From NCBI GenBank assembly GCA_021805865.1, contig JAJZDX010000001.1:151588-215587 (forward strand): a stretch of 64,000 bases of DNA, read 5' to 3'. The notes under the pieces were generated by a model. It made no database searches and had not been told where the DNA came from. It worked only from the letters and a program-made list of their open reading frames with translations. Of this stretch, positions 43,118-52,051 are shown in pieces (position 1 is the first letter of the stretch; each line of letters opens with the position of its first letter). This DNA comes from Pseudomonadota bacterium (GTDB lineage: Bacteria; Pseudomonadota; Gammaproteobacteria; Steroidobacterales; Steroidobacteraceae). A program made the position numbers and the translations under genes.

Positions 43118-43161
43118 TCGCCGGCTTTCGCATCACGGGTCGAAACGAGAAAGAGCGAACC

Positions 43162-43872
43162 ATGGCGAAAAGAACCTTCCTCCCGTCCATGCTTGCGGCC
43201 GCGGCCTTCCTGGCCGCAACGCTCTCGCACGCCGGCCCGGCGGCCGCCGCCCAGCCCTCGGCAGCCCCGCCCGCTGGCGCCAAGTCCGCTGCCGTGACGC
43301 CCGATCCCTATATCGACGGGACGGTGAAGGCCGGAGCAGCCAAGGCTGCGGAGTGTTTCGCCTGCCACGGACCGGATGGCGATAGCGGCGTCCCCACGTT
43401 CCCGCGGCTCGCGGGCCAGAACGCCGTCTATATTGCCGAGCAGCTGCACCTCTTCCGCTCCGGAGTACGGCCCAACCCTGTGATGGGCCCGATGGCCCAG
43501 ACCCTCAGCAACCAGGACATCGACAACCTTGCGGTTTTCTTCGCTGCGCAGACACCGGCGGGCCTCGATGCCGACCCCACCCTGTGGAAGGCGGGCAAGG
43601 TCCTGTACCTCTCCGGCGACCCCAGGCGCGGTATACCCGCTTGCGCGGCCTGTCACGGGCCGCTCGGCCGCGGCAACCCGGCGGCGGGCTATCCGGCACT
43701 TCAGGCCCAGCAATCAGTCTATGTCGTGGCGCAGCTTACGAGCTACGCCGACGGCACCCGCTACACTGGACCGCACGCGACCCCAAACAGCAGCATCATG
43801 TTCGACATTGCCAAACGCCTGACGCCGTCGGAAATGCAGGCGGCCGCGTCCTACGTGCAGGGCCTGCGCTGA
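43162..43872 (+). CDS. Di-haem cytochrome c4
   Basis: 236 aa with a signal peptide (AAAAFLAATLSHAGPAAAA). It has two haem sites, CFACHGPDGDSG near 74 and CAACHGPLGRG near 158. Each is followed by a Met-containing axial segment (NPVMGPMAQTLS; NSSIMFDIAKRL). Periplasmic electron carrier to terminal oxidases. It sits in the engB-c4-dsbA order seen in related gammaproteobacteria. Confidence 0.93.
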   Translation: MAKRTFLPSMLAAAAFLAATLSHAGPAAAAQPSAAPPAGAKSAAVTPDPYIDGTVKAGAAKAAECFACHGPDGDSGVPTFPRLAGQNAVYIAEQLHLFRSGVRPNPVMGPMAQTLSNQDIDNLAVFFAAQTPAGLDADPTLWKAGKVLYLSGDPRRGIPACAACHGPLGRGNPAAGYPALQAQQSVYVVAQLTSYADGTRYTGPHATPNSSIMFDIAKRLTPSEMQAAASYVQGLR

Positions 43873-43897
43873 GCAGGCAATGGGAGATCCGCCGCTC

Positions 43898-44737
43898 ATG
43901 ACCCGTACGCTCGTCCTGTCCGCCGCGCTCGTCCTCGCCTTGTGCGCCTGCAGCTCGCATCCGGGGCAGACCTCTCAGGCTGCCACGCCGGCCGCGCTGT
44001 CCGGGCGGATATCCTCCGGCGCGACCACGCAGCCCGGCGCATCGGGCCAGCACACCACGGAGAGCGGCAGCGCATCGGGCGCCACGGCGAGCGACACCGC
44101 GCGCGGACCCCTCGCCCTGCCCACGAGCAGCCGGTGGAAGCCCGGGGTCAATTACGACGTGATCGCGCCGGCCCAGCCGACCAGCGCGCCGCCCGACAAG
44201 GTGCAGGTCATGGAGGTGTTCTGGCTCGCCTGCCCGCACTGCTATGCACTCGAGCCCTATATGCGGGCTTGGCGCAAGTCCAAGCCCGACTATGTCCAGT
44301 TCGTGCGCGTACCGGTGATGTGGGGTCCGGTTCAGCAGGCTCACGCGAGGCTGTTCTACACGCTGAAGGCGCTCGGTCGCGAGGATCTGGTGGAGAGCGC
44401 CTTCAAGACCATCCACGACCTCGAGACGCGGACCGGCACGGAGTCGATCATGATCGGCGCCAGTCAGGCGGGCACGATGAGGCTGCAGGAGGCGTTCGCG
44501 GTCCGCAACGGAGTGAGCGCCGCCGCTTTCGGGAATGCCTACAACTCCTTCGATGTCCATGCCGAGCTGGCGAAGGCCGAGGAGATCACCCAGCTCTACG
44601 AGATCCAGTCGGTGCCGACGGTCATCGTCGACGGCCGATTCCGCACCGACCCGGCCAAGGCCGGCGGCGAAAAACAGACGATCGCGCTGATCGACTTCCT
44701 GGCAAAATGGGTCCACGATCACCGGAGTGCGCCATGA
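43898..44737 (+). CDS. DsbA-family thiol:disulfide oxidoreductase (CPHC), lipoprotein
   Basis: About 279 aa. An N-terminal signal with a lipobox-like LCACSS indicates lipid attachment, followed by a Gly/Ser/Thr linker. The DsbA domain begins near 85, with VMEVFWLACPHCYALEPYM (CPHC active site) and the cis-Pro segment IQSVPTVIVDG. ATG 43898 is preferred over the ATG at 43880 because it directly precedes the signal. The stop overlaps the following dsbA gene (ATGA). Confidence 0.88.
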   Translation: MTRTLVLSAALVLALCACSSHPGQTSQAATPAALSGRISSGATTQPGASGQHTTESGSASGATASDTARGPLALPTSSRWKPGVNYDVIAPAQPTSAPPDKVQVMEVFWLACPHCYALEPYMRAWRKSKPDYVQFVRVPVMWGPVQQAHARLFYTLKALGREDLVESAFKTIHDLETRTGTESIMIGASQAGTMRLQEAFAVRNGVSAAAFGNAYNSFDVHAELAKAEEITQLYEIQSVPTVIVDGRFRTDPAKAGGEKQTIALIDFLAKWVHDHRSAP

Positions 44738-45480
44738 GGGCAATGCCCGTCTCGAAAGTGAATCGCGTCCTGGCTCTTGCGACCGCGCTGCTGCTTGCCG
44801 CGGTCTCCGGCGCGCAGCCGGCTCGCGCGGCCAACACACCGCCGCCCGTGAGCAGCCGCTGGAAAGCGGGCGTCAACTACAAGGTGATCTCGCCCGCCCA
44901 GCCGACCAATACGCCCCCGGGCAAGGTGCAGGTCATCGAATTCTTCTATCTCGCCTGCCCGTTCTGCCATGCGCTCGAGCCGCACATGCTCGCCTGGCGC
45001 AAGACCAAGCCGGCCTATGTCCAGTTCGTGCGTGTGCCGGTCATGTGGGCGCCGTTGCAGGTCGCGGACGCGCGGCTCTTCTACACGCTGGAGGCGCTGG
45101 GCCGGGATGACCTGGTCGAGACCGCGTTCAACACCCTGCACCAGATGGAGAAACAGGCCGGCACCGAGGCGGTCATGGTCGGCAGCACCCCGGCGCGGAC
45201 GCTCGCGCTCCAGGAAGCCTTCGCCGAGCAGCACGGCGTCAGCGCCGCCGCCTTCGTCAACGCTTACAACTCTTTCGACGTCCACGTCGATCTCGGTCGG
45301 GCGCGCCAGCTCGGACAGATGTACGAGATCACGGGCACCCCCACGATCATCGTCGACGGCCGCTACCGGACCGGACCGTCGTTCTTCCGCTTCCGCCAAG
45401 GCAGGGCGCCGCGCGCCAGCGGCGATAATCGCATGATCGAGCTGATCAACTTCCTCACCCAGTGGGTCCACGACCACTAG
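44734..45480 (+). CDS. DsbA-family oxidoreductase with CPFC active site
   Basis: 248 aa paralogue of the preceding gene. A signal peptide (LALATALLLAAVSGAQPARA) is followed by VIEFFYLACPFCHALEPHM with Cys-Pro-Phe-Cys in place of DsbA's CPHC, and by TGTPTIIVDG. CPHC-to-CPFC changes the middle residues that tune the Cys pKa and redox potential, so this copy may be a weaker oxidant. It is translationally coupled (ATGA) to the upstream copy. Both probably fold cytochromes or envelope proteins. Confidence 0.88.
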   Translation: MRAMPVSKVNRVLALATALLLAAVSGAQPARAANTPPPVSSRWKAGVNYKVISPAQPTNTPPGKVQVIEFFYLACPFCHALEPHMLAWRKTKPAYVQFVRVPVMWAPLQVADARLFYTLEALGRDDLVETAFNTLHQMEKQAGTEAVMVGSTPARTLALQEAFAEQHGVSAAAFVNAYNSFDVHVDLGRARQLGQMYEITGTPTIIVDGRYRTGPSFFRFRQGRAPRASGDNRMIELINFLTQWVHDH

Positions 45481-45516
45481 GCACCCCGCGCCGTCTGCAA
45501 GGGCGGCGGTGCCTTT
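45479..45516 (+). terminator. Hairpin after the dsbA pair
   Basis: AGGCACC and GGTGCCT flank a GC-rich interior and are followed by TTTGTGG. The T-tract is short, so terminator strength is uncertain. Confidence 0.45.
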
Positions 45517-45592
45517 GTGGCCGGTGCGGCGCGCGTCCCGCTCCCCTGGTGGCGGGAATCACGGGGCTGGCCTACTAAGCAGTGCGCCGCCG

Positions 45593-46930
45593 CTACAGGA
45601 TGTAGCGGCTGAGGTCCTCGTCCTTGGCGAGGTTGCCCAGGTGCTCATCGACATACTTCGCGTCGAGGAGGACCTCGGCACCCGAATGCTCGGACGCGTC
45701 GAAGGAAACCGACTCCAGCAGCCGCTCCATGACGGTGTGCAGCCGCCTCGCCCCGATGTTCTCGGTGCGCTCGTTGACCTGATGGGCGATCTCGGCGATG
45801 CGCCGCACGCCGTCGGTGGAGAATCGCACTGACACGCCTTCGGTCTGCATCAGCGCCTGGTACTGCGTCGTCAGCGAGGCGTCGGGCTCCGTGAGGATGC
45901 GCACGAAATCGCCCACTTTCAGCGAATCGAGCTCCACGCGGATGGGCAGCCGCCCCTGCAGCTCCGGGATCAGATCCGAGGGCTTCGACAGGCTGAAGGC
46001 GCCCGAGGCGATGAACAGCACGTGGTCGGTCTTGGCGGGACCGTACTTGGTCGCCACGGTCGAGCCCTCGACCAGCGGCAGCAGGTCGCGCTGCACTCCC
46101 TCGCGCGAGACATCGGCGCCGGCCGTCTCCTGACGGCGCGTGACCTTGTCGATTTCGTCGATGAACACGATGCCGTTCTGCTCGGCGTTGGCGAGCGCCT
46201 TGATTTTGAGCTCATCCTCGTTGATGAGCTTGCCCGCCTCCTCCTCGAGCAGGAGCTTCGACGCCTCACGCACCTTGACCTTGCGGGTACGCGTGCGGTC
46301 GCCACCGAGGTTCTGGAACATGGACTGAAGCTGCTGCTGCATCTCCTCCATGCCCGGGGGCGCCATGATCTCCACCCCCATGGGGAGCGAGCGCACATCG
46401 ATTTCGATCTCGCGCTCGTCAAGCTCGCCGGCGCGCAGCATGCGGCGGAATTTCTCCCGCGTCTCCGCATCGCGCGGCTGAGCCGGCTCGTCGGTCGAGA
46501 AACCCATCATGCGCGGCTTGGGCAGCAACGCATCGAGCACCCGCTCCTCGGCGGCCTCGGCGGCGCGCTGGCGAACCTTCTCCATTTCCTGCTCGCGCGT
46601 CATCTTGACCGCGACATCCACCAGCTCTTTGACGATGGAGTCGACGTCCCGGCCAACGTACCCCACCTCGGTGAACTTGGTTGCCTCGACCTTGACGAAC
46701 GGCGCATTCGCCAGACGCGCCAGGCGGCGGGCGATCTCCGTCTTGCCGACGCCGGTCGGACCGATCATGAGGATGTTCTTGGGCGTGATCTCCTGGCGCA
46801 ACGACTCCTCGACCTGCATGCGGCGCCAGCGGTTGCGCAGCGCGATGGCTACGGCCCGCTTGGCGGCCTCCTGGCCGATGATGTGCTTGTCGAGCTCTTG
46901 TACGATCTGGCGGGGAGTGAGCGATGACAT
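45593..46930 (-). CDS. hslU: HslU ATPase (ClpY) of the HslVU protease
   Basis: 445 aa AAA+ unfoldase. Walker [16 protein letters not shown] near 58, the pore segment [18 protein letters not shown] with GYVG, the I-domain, and Walker [11 protein letters not shown]. The C-terminal SRYIL docks into HslV. Order xerC-hslV-hslU is as in relatives. Confidence 0.96.
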   Translation of the reverse strand: MSSLTPRQIVQELDKHIIGQEAAKRAVAIALRNRWRRMQVEESLRQEITPKNILMIGPTGVGKTEIARRLARLANAPFVKVEATKFTEVGYVGRDVDSIVKELVDVAVKMTREQEMEKVRQRAAEAAEERVLDALLPKPRMMGFSTDEPAQPRDAETREKFRRMLRAGELDEREIEIDVRSLPMGVEIMAPPGMEEMQQQLQSMFQNLGGDRTRTRKVKVREASKLLLEEEAGKLINEDELKIKALANAEQNGIVFIDEIDKVTRRQETAGADVSREGVQRDLLPLVEGSTVATKYGPAKTDHVLFIASGAFSLSKPSDLIPELQGRLPIRVELDSLKVGDFVRILTEPDASLTTQYQALMQTEGVSVRFSTDGVRRIAEIAHQVNERTENIGARRLHTVMERLLESVSFDASEHSGAEVLLDAKYVDEHLGNLAKDEDLSRYIL

Positions 46931-46953
46931 GGTGTGCGCGACGCGGGCGCGCC

Positions 46954-47514
46954 TCAGGAGGCGGCCTGCTCCAGCTCCTCGATGGTGAGATTGCGGTTGG
47001 TGTAGATGCAGATGTCGGCGGCAATGTCGAGCGAGCGCTGGACGATGTCGCGTGCGCCGAGCCCGGTCGCATCGAGCAGCGCCCGCGCGGCGGCGAGGGC
47101 GTATTGTCCGCCCGAGCCGATCGCGGCGGCATCGGTCTCCGGCTCGATGACATCGCCGTTGCCGGAGATCACCAGCAGCTTCCCCGGATCCCCGACCAGC
47201 AGCAGCGCCTCGAGGCGCCGCAGGTAGCGGTCCGCGCGCCAGTCCTTGGCGAGCTCGATGGCCGCGCGGGTGAGGTTGCCGTACTTCTCCAGCTTGCCCT
47301 CGAACCGCTCGAACAGGGTAAAGGCGTCCGCCGTGCCGCCGGCGAACCCGGCGAGGACTTTGTCGTTGTAGAGCCTGCGCACCTTGCGTGCGTTGCCCTT
47401 CATCACCGTGTTACCGAGGGTCACCTGGCCATCTCCGCCGAGGGCAACGATGCCGTTGCGGCGCACGCCGAGGATGGTGGTGCCGTGGGGGTCGAATGCG
47501 GTGGAATCGGTCAT
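46954..47514 (-). CDS. hslV: HslV protease (ClpQ)
   Basis: 186 aa threonine peptidase. The mature N-terminus is likely the Thr in [14 protein letters not shown], preceded by an 11-residue propeptide ([11 protein letters not shown]) rather than the single Met of E. coli; Xanthomonas HslV has a similar extension. Continues [19 protein letters not shown]. Forms the degradation chamber with HslU, whose gene starts 24 bp downstream. Confidence 0.95.
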   Translation of the reverse strand: MTDSTAFDPHGTTILGVRRNGIVALGGDGQVTLGNTVMKGNARKVRRLYNDKVLAGFAGGTADAFTLFERFEGKLEKYGNLTRAAIELAKDWRADRYLRRLEALLLVGDPGKLLVISGNGDVIEPETDAAAIGSGGQYALAAARALLDATGLGARDIVQRSLDIAADICIYTNRNLTIEELEQAAS

Positions 47515-47565
47515 GGGAGGGCCTGGGTCGGAAAGTCGGTGTAGGGAGTCCTCCGGACGAGAGTC

Positions 47566-48504
47566 TCAGGATCTGCGGCGCGCCCGGGGATGGGTTGCGT
47601 CGTAGATGCGGGCGAGATGCTGAAAATCAAGATGGGTGTAGATCTGGGTGGTGGAGATGTCCGCGTGGCCGAGCAGCTCCTGCACGCCGCGCAGTTCCGC
47701 GCCGGACTCAAGCAGATGCGAGGCGAAGGAATGACGGAACAGGTGCGGATACACGTGCTGCGGCAGGCCCTGGCGGCGTGCCCAGTAGGCCACCCGCTTC
47801 TCGATCATCCTGCGGCCGAGCCGACGACCGGAGCGGCCGGTGAATAACGCCCGCTCATCGGGCTTCACCCACTGCTTCCTCTGCTCCAGCCAGCGCCCGA
47901 GAACCCCCAGGGCGATCCGGCCGACCGGCACGGCTCGCTCCTTGCGTCCCTTGCCGAGCACCCGCACGGTCCGGTCCCCGAGATCGAGGTCGCTCACGTC
48001 CAGGCCGGTGATCTCCGCGAGGCGCAGCCCCGAGGAATACAGCAGCTCCATGATGGCGCGGTCGCGGAGCGCCATCGGGGAGTCCTCGGCGATGGCGAGG
48101 AGCCTCGCCATCTGATCCGCGTCCAGAGTCTCGGGCAGGCGGCGCGCGGCCTTGGGCGCGCGCACCGCGTGCGCCGGGTTGACGCACAGCCCGGCGATGC
48201 CTTCGCTGCCTCCCGGCCCTGCCGCCCGCGCCTCGCGCAGCAGGAAATCGTAAAAGCTGCGCACCGCCGACAGGTGCCGCTGAATGCTGCGCGGCGAGAG
48301 GCCCGCGCCGTGGAGCCGGGCCGCGAAGATGCGCACCTGCACGGTGTCGAGGTCGGCCCAGCGGATCACTCCTGCCCGATCGCAATGCGAGACCAGCGAT
48401 CCGAGGTCGCGCAGGTAGCTCAAGACCGTGTGCGGCGAGCAGCGCCGCTCAGTGCTCAAGTAGCGCCGGAACCGCTCGAGCCATGCGAGGTCCTCGGGAG
48501 TCAT
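47566..48504 (-). CDS. xerC: Site-specific tyrosine recombinase XerC
   Basis: 312 aa chromosome-dimer recombinase. An N-terminal SAM-like core-binding domain (WLERFRRYLSTERRCSPHT), then the catalytic domain with Arg in SSGLRLAEITGLD, HLFRHSFASHLLESG, and the GHADISTTQIYTHLD block with the nucleophilic Tyr. It lies in the conserved dapF-DUF484-xerC order, which separates it from phage integrases. Confidence 0.95.
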   Translation of the reverse strand: MTPEDLAWLERFRRYLSTERRCSPHTVLSYLRDLGSLVSHCDRAGVIRWADLDTVQVRIFAARLHGAGLSPRSIQRHLSAVRSFYDFLLREARAAGPGGSEGIAGLCVNPAHAVRAPKAARRLPETLDADQMARLLAIAEDSPMALRDRAIMELLYSSGLRLAEITGLDVSDLDLGDRTVRVLGKGRKERAVPVGRIALGVLGRWLEQRKQWVKPDERALFTGRSGRRLGRRMIEKRVAYWARRQGLPQHVYPHLFRHSFASHLLESGAELRGVQELLGHADISTTQIYTHLDFQHLARIYDATHPRARRRS

Positions 48505-48510
48505 CGCCCG

Positions 48511-49215
48511 TTAGTTTCGCTGGGAGAGCAGATCGGTGATCAGGTCGGCCATGCGCGCGAGGAACTCCGTGCTCATTCCGGGATGAAAGCGGTCCCGGTC
48601 GGGGCTGCCGAGCGCAAGCACGCCGACGGCTGCGCCTTTCTCGGCAAGTGGCACGAGCGCCACCGAGCCGATCTGGGCGGACTCGGGGCCGAACAGCAGC
48701 TCCCGCTGCGAGTCGCGCGCCTGACCGCATCGCGGTTTGCCGCCGGCGAACAGGGTGTCGAAGGACTTCAGGCCCGGCTCCTCGCGCGCCAGCGTCCGCA
48801 CGAAGCGCTGCGGGATCAGATCAGGGTGCTCGCCGATCAACAACAGCACGCTGTGGAAGGCGTCGAATTCCTCGCGAAGGCCGGCTTCGATGCGCGCCAC
48901 CGCGTCGGCGCGGGATGCCGCCTTCAGGAGCCGGCGGGTGAAGCGGTGCAGCTTGTCGGCGATCGCGTCATTGGCGCGGGCGACGCTCACCAGCTCCGCG
49001 AGCTTCGCTTCGAGCGCCGCATGCTTCTCGCGCATCACCTCGATCTGCCGCTCCACCAGCGAGATCGTCGAGCCGCCGCGCGCGTGCGGCAGTCGCAGCT
49101 TGAGGAGCAGCCCCTGGTGGCGCTCGAAGAAATCCGGATTGTGCTGCAGGTAGGTCGCGATGGACTGCTCGTCCATCCCGTTGGCCGCCATGCCGTGTGC
49201 TTCGCGTGTTGTCAT
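48511..49215 (-). CDS. DUF484 (GAF-like) family protein
   Basis: 234 aa. QSIATYLQHNPDFFERHQGLLLKLRLPH is split by family convention into the DUF484 N-terminal helical region (first ~60 residues, with HNPDFFERHQ), and a C-terminal GAF-like domain (VALVPLAEKGAAVGVLALG). The family sits between dapF and xerC in many proteobacteria, with no assigned activity. It starts 12 bases after dapF stops and ends 6 bases before xerC starts. Confidence 0.88.
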   Translation of the reverse strand: MTTREAHGMAANGMDEQSIATYLQHNPDFFERHQGLLLKLRLPHARGGSTISLVERQIEVMREKHAALEAKLAELVSVARANDAIADKLHRFTRRLLKAASRADAVARIEAGLREEFDAFHSVLLLIGEHPDLIPQRFVRTLAREEPGLKSFDTLFAGGKPRCGQARDSQRELLFGPESAQIGSVALVPLAEKGAAVGVLALGSPDRDRFHPGMSTEFLARMADLITDLLSQRN

Positions 49216-49227
49216 GATGATCCCGCT

Positions 49228-50061
49228 CTAGGAGATTTCAATGTGGCCCTCGAACACAATCTGCGCAGGGCCGGTCAACCAGATGGACTCGCTTGGGTCC
49301 GCCCAGCTCACCCTCAGCTGCCCGCCGGGTGTGCTCACGGTCACCGCCGGGTCCAGAAGCCCCCAGCGCCGTCCCACCGCCACCGCGGCGCAGGCGCCGG
49401 TGCCACAGGCGAGCGTCTCGCCCGCGCCGCGCTCATGCACTCGCAACCGGATGTGCGAGCGGTCCACGACCTGCATGAAGCCGGCGTTCACCCGATTCGG
49501 GAAGCGTACATGTCGTTCGATCGCGGGCCCGAGCCGAGCCACCGGTGCCGCCTCGACCGACTCCACCGCAAGCACGGCGTGGGGATTGCCGATCGAGACC
49601 GCGCCGATCTCGAGTGTCTCGTTCCCGACTTGCAGCCCGTAACGATCGGCTCGCGCGGCCGCCTCGAAGGGCAGCGCCGCCGGATCGAAGCGCGCCGGCC
49701 CCATGTCGACCGAAACGCACCCGCCGGGCTCGGCACGCGCCAGGATGAGGCCCGCCGGGCTGTCCATCGTGACGACCCCTTCGTGCGCCAGCCCCCGCGA
49801 GGCGAGCAGGGCCGCGATGCACCTTGCGCCGTTGCCGCACTGCTCGACCTCGATGCCGTCGGCATTGAAGATGCGGTAGAACACCGCGGTCTCGGCCTGC
49901 CTGGGCGGCTCGAGAATCAGCGCCTGATCGAAGCCGATGCCCGTGTGGCGGTCGGCGAGGCGGTGCAATTGAGCGCCTGAGAGGGGCGCGCCACCGGCCG
50001 GGGTCTCGAACAGCGCGAAGTCGTTGCCCAGGCCGTGCATCTTGGTGAACGCGATGCGCAT
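49228..50061 (-). CDS. dapF: Diaminopimelate epimerase
   Basis: 277 aa PLP-independent epimerase that converts LL- to meso-DAP for lysine and peptidoglycan. Two active-site Cys are visible, in VEQCGNGARCIAALL and LACGTGACAAVAVG. The start at MRIAFTKMHGLGNDFAL matches the family; an in-frame ATG four codons earlier (50073) is the alternative. Confidence 0.95.
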   Translation of the reverse strand: MRIAFTKMHGLGNDFALFETPAGGAPLSGAQLHRLADRHTGIGFDQALILEPPRQAETAVFYRIFNADGIEVEQCGNGARCIAALLASRGLAHEGVVTMDSPAGLILARAEPGGCVSVDMGPARFDPAALPFEAAARADRYGLQVGNETLEIGAVSIGNPHAVLAVESVEAAPVARLGPAIERHVRFPNRVNAGFMQVVDRSHIRLRVHERGAGETLACGTGACAAVAVGRRWGLLDPAVTVSTPGGQLRVSWADPSESIWLTGPAQIVFEGHIEIS

Positions 50062-50076
50062 CGGTGCGAGCATACC

Positions 50077-50808
50077 CTAAATCCTGAAGCGCTCGAGCAG
50101 CTCTCCGGCGAGGCGCCGGCTCACCGTCAGCACCGCGGCGCAGCCTCGCAGCCTCACCGAGTAGCGGCCGTCGGGATTGCGCTCGATGCGCTCCAAATGC
50201 CGCACATTGACCAGGGCGTTGCGATGGATGCGCACGAAGCCGCTGCCGAGCTCCTCTTCCAGCGTACGGAGCGACTCCTCGATCAGGTCCTCCCCCTGCA
50301 AGTGCCGCACGGTGGTGTATTTCTGCTCGGCCTGGAAAAAGAGGATCTCCGCGGTGGGAATGAGACGGACCTCCTCGCGGCGGCGGGCGGCGATGTGTGA
50401 GCGGCGTGGCTCCCCGGCCGCCGCGGCGAGGCGCTGCAGCTGTGGCCGCGTCAGTCGGTTCGCCTGGGTGAGCGCCGCGGCGAGCTTGTCCTTGTGCACG
50501 GGCTTCAGCAGGTAGCCCACGGCGCGGGTCTCGAAGGCGTTGACGGCGTACTGGTCATAGGCGGTGGTGAAAATCACCGCCGGCGGCTCCTCGAGAACGC
50601 TCAAGTGGCGCGCGGTCTCGATCCCGTCCATGCCGGGCATTCGGACATCGAGCAACACCACGTCCGGCGAGCACCTCGCGGCCTGCTGCAGCGCTTCGCT
50701 GCCGGTGGCGGCCTCGCCGGCAACCCCGACGCCGCCGATCTCGGCGAGCAGCCGCCTCAGGCGCTCGCGCGCCGGCGGCTCATCATCGGCGATGAGGACC
50801 GTGAGCAT
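50077..50808 (-). CDS. LytTR response regulator
   Basis: 243 aa. Receiver with DDEPPARERLRRLL, the Asp in DVVLLDVRMPGMDG, FTTAYDQYAVNAFE, and GYLLKPVHKDKL. A LytTR DNA-binding domain follows (EILFFQAEQKYTTVRHLQ, FVRIHRNALVNVRHLERIE). The cognate kinase gene ends eight bases upstream, so the two form a LytS/LytR-type pair. The target is unknown. Confidence 0.93.
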   Translation of the reverse strand: MLTVLIADDEPPARERLRRLLAEIGGVGVAGEAATGSEALQQAARCSPDVVLLDVRMPGMDGIETARHLSVLEEPPAVIFTTAYDQYAVNAFETRAVGYLLKPVHKDKLAAALTQANRLTRPQLQRLAAAAGEPRRSHIAARRREEVRLIPTAEILFFQAEQKYTTVRHLQGEDLIEESLRTLEEELGSGFVRIHRNALVNVRHLERIERNPDGRYSVRLRGCAAVLTVSRRLAGELLERFRI

Positions 50809-50816
50809 GCTCCGCC

Positions 50817-51953
50817 TCAGGGCACGCTTCGTTCCGGCGAGCCCGGTGTGACTTCCGCGGGCACGGGGCCCGCGACCGCCGGCGCGCCCGCCAGGTAGGG
50901 AAATCGCAGAGTCACGATGTACTCCTCCTCGAAGCGGCCGGCCTTCACCAGCGCGCGCGCGCCATAGAGAAGCGCCAGCCGCTCGCGGATATTGGCGAGC
51001 GCTACGCCATTACCCTCGCGCCCGGCCTGCCGCTCGTCCACCGGATTGCGCACCACCACGGAGACGAGCTCCGCGGTGCGCTCGCCCGTGACGGTAACCG
51101 TCCCGCCTTCCGGCCGCGGCTCGATGCCATGATAGATCGCATTCTCCAGCAGCGGCTGCAGCATCAGGCCCGGCACCCGCGCATCTCCCGGCAGGCTGCG
51201 CACATCCCAGTGCACGTGCAGCCGCTCGCCGAGGCGCAACTGCTCGATGCGCTGGTAGGTGCGGGCGATCGCGAGCTCCTCGGCGAGCGTGATCGTCTGG
51301 CGCCGATCGCTCAGGGATGCGCGGAACAGATCGGCCAGATCCTGCACCGCCTGCTCGGCGAGGGCCGGATCCGAGCGCGTCAGCGAGGCGATGGTGTTCA
51401 TGCTGTTGAACAGGAAATGCGGGCGGATGCGCGCCTGCAGCGCGTGCACCCGGGCGGCGGCGCGCATCTCGATGTTGCGCCGCCACTGGTGGGTCACATA
51501 GAAATACCGCAGCGCCACCGCGATGATGACGAAGCCGATGACGGTGTTGCGCGCCACGAAGGGCCACAGCTCGCTCGGGAAATACGCACTCGCTCCGGCG
51601 CCCGCCACCAGATGACTGCGACCGAGCAGGGACACGCCCGCGGAAATCCCGGCGACCACGGCCGTCAGCATCACCAGCACCGCCGCCGAGCCGCGGCCGG
51701 CCTCGAGCCTCGCCAGCCTGGGACGCAGCCCGCACAGCAGGGCCGCGCTCACCAGGCCGACCCACAGCAGGAACAGCGAGCCGCGCGCGAGCTCCCCCCA
51801 GAAACCCACCGTGGCGCTTTGCCGCGCGATCGAGAGCACGATCGCGGTAAGCTCCGCGATCAGCACGATGGCGAAGGCGGCGCGCGAGGCGCAGAAATCC
51901 GGCAGGTAGAAGGAATCGGCGTCGCCGCGGAAAGTGCCGCCTGGTGTGGCCAC
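50817..51953 (-). CDS. LytS-type sensor histidine kinase
   Basis: 378 aa. Four N-terminal transmembrane helices (for example FAIVLIAELTAIVLSIA and VLVMLTAVVAGISAGVSLL) with little periplasmic sequence between them. The kinase core has the His_kinase (PF06580) signature ARIRPHFLFNSMNTIASL with phospho-His, LLENAIYHGIEPRP (N box) and GNGVALANIRERLALLYG (G box). It likely senses a membrane-borne signal and phosphorylates the adjacent LytTR regulator. Confidence 0.92.
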   Translation of the reverse strand: MATPGGTFRGDADSFYLPDFCASRAAFAIVLIAELTAIVLSIARQSATVGFWGELARGSLFLLWVGLVSAALLCGLRPRLARLEAGRGSAAVLVMLTAVVAGISAGVSLLGRSHLVAGAGASAYFPSELWPFVARNTVIGFVIIAVALRYFYVTHQWRRNIEMRAAARVHALQARIRPHFLFNSMNTIASLTRSDPALAEQAVQDLADLFRASLSDRRQTITLAEELAIARTYQRIEQLRLGERLHVHWDVRSLPGDARVPGLMLQPLLENAIYHGIEPRPEGGTVTVTGERTAELVSVVVRNPVDERQAGREGNGVALANIRERLALLYGARALVKAGRFEEEYIVTLRFPYLAGAPAVAGPVPAEVTPGSPERSVP

Positions 51954-52051
51954 TGTGTTCTGGCTGAAGCGTGCCCTTGAGCGCTCCTATTCTATGAGCT
52001 ATCCGCCCAATGGGCCATCAGCCGGGCTTGAGCCCGATCCCAGCCGAGAGG

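Noticed and set aside
47566-48504. Phage integrase
   Set aside because: Conserved order dapF-DUF484-xerC-hslV-hslU and XerC-like motifs show it is XerC.
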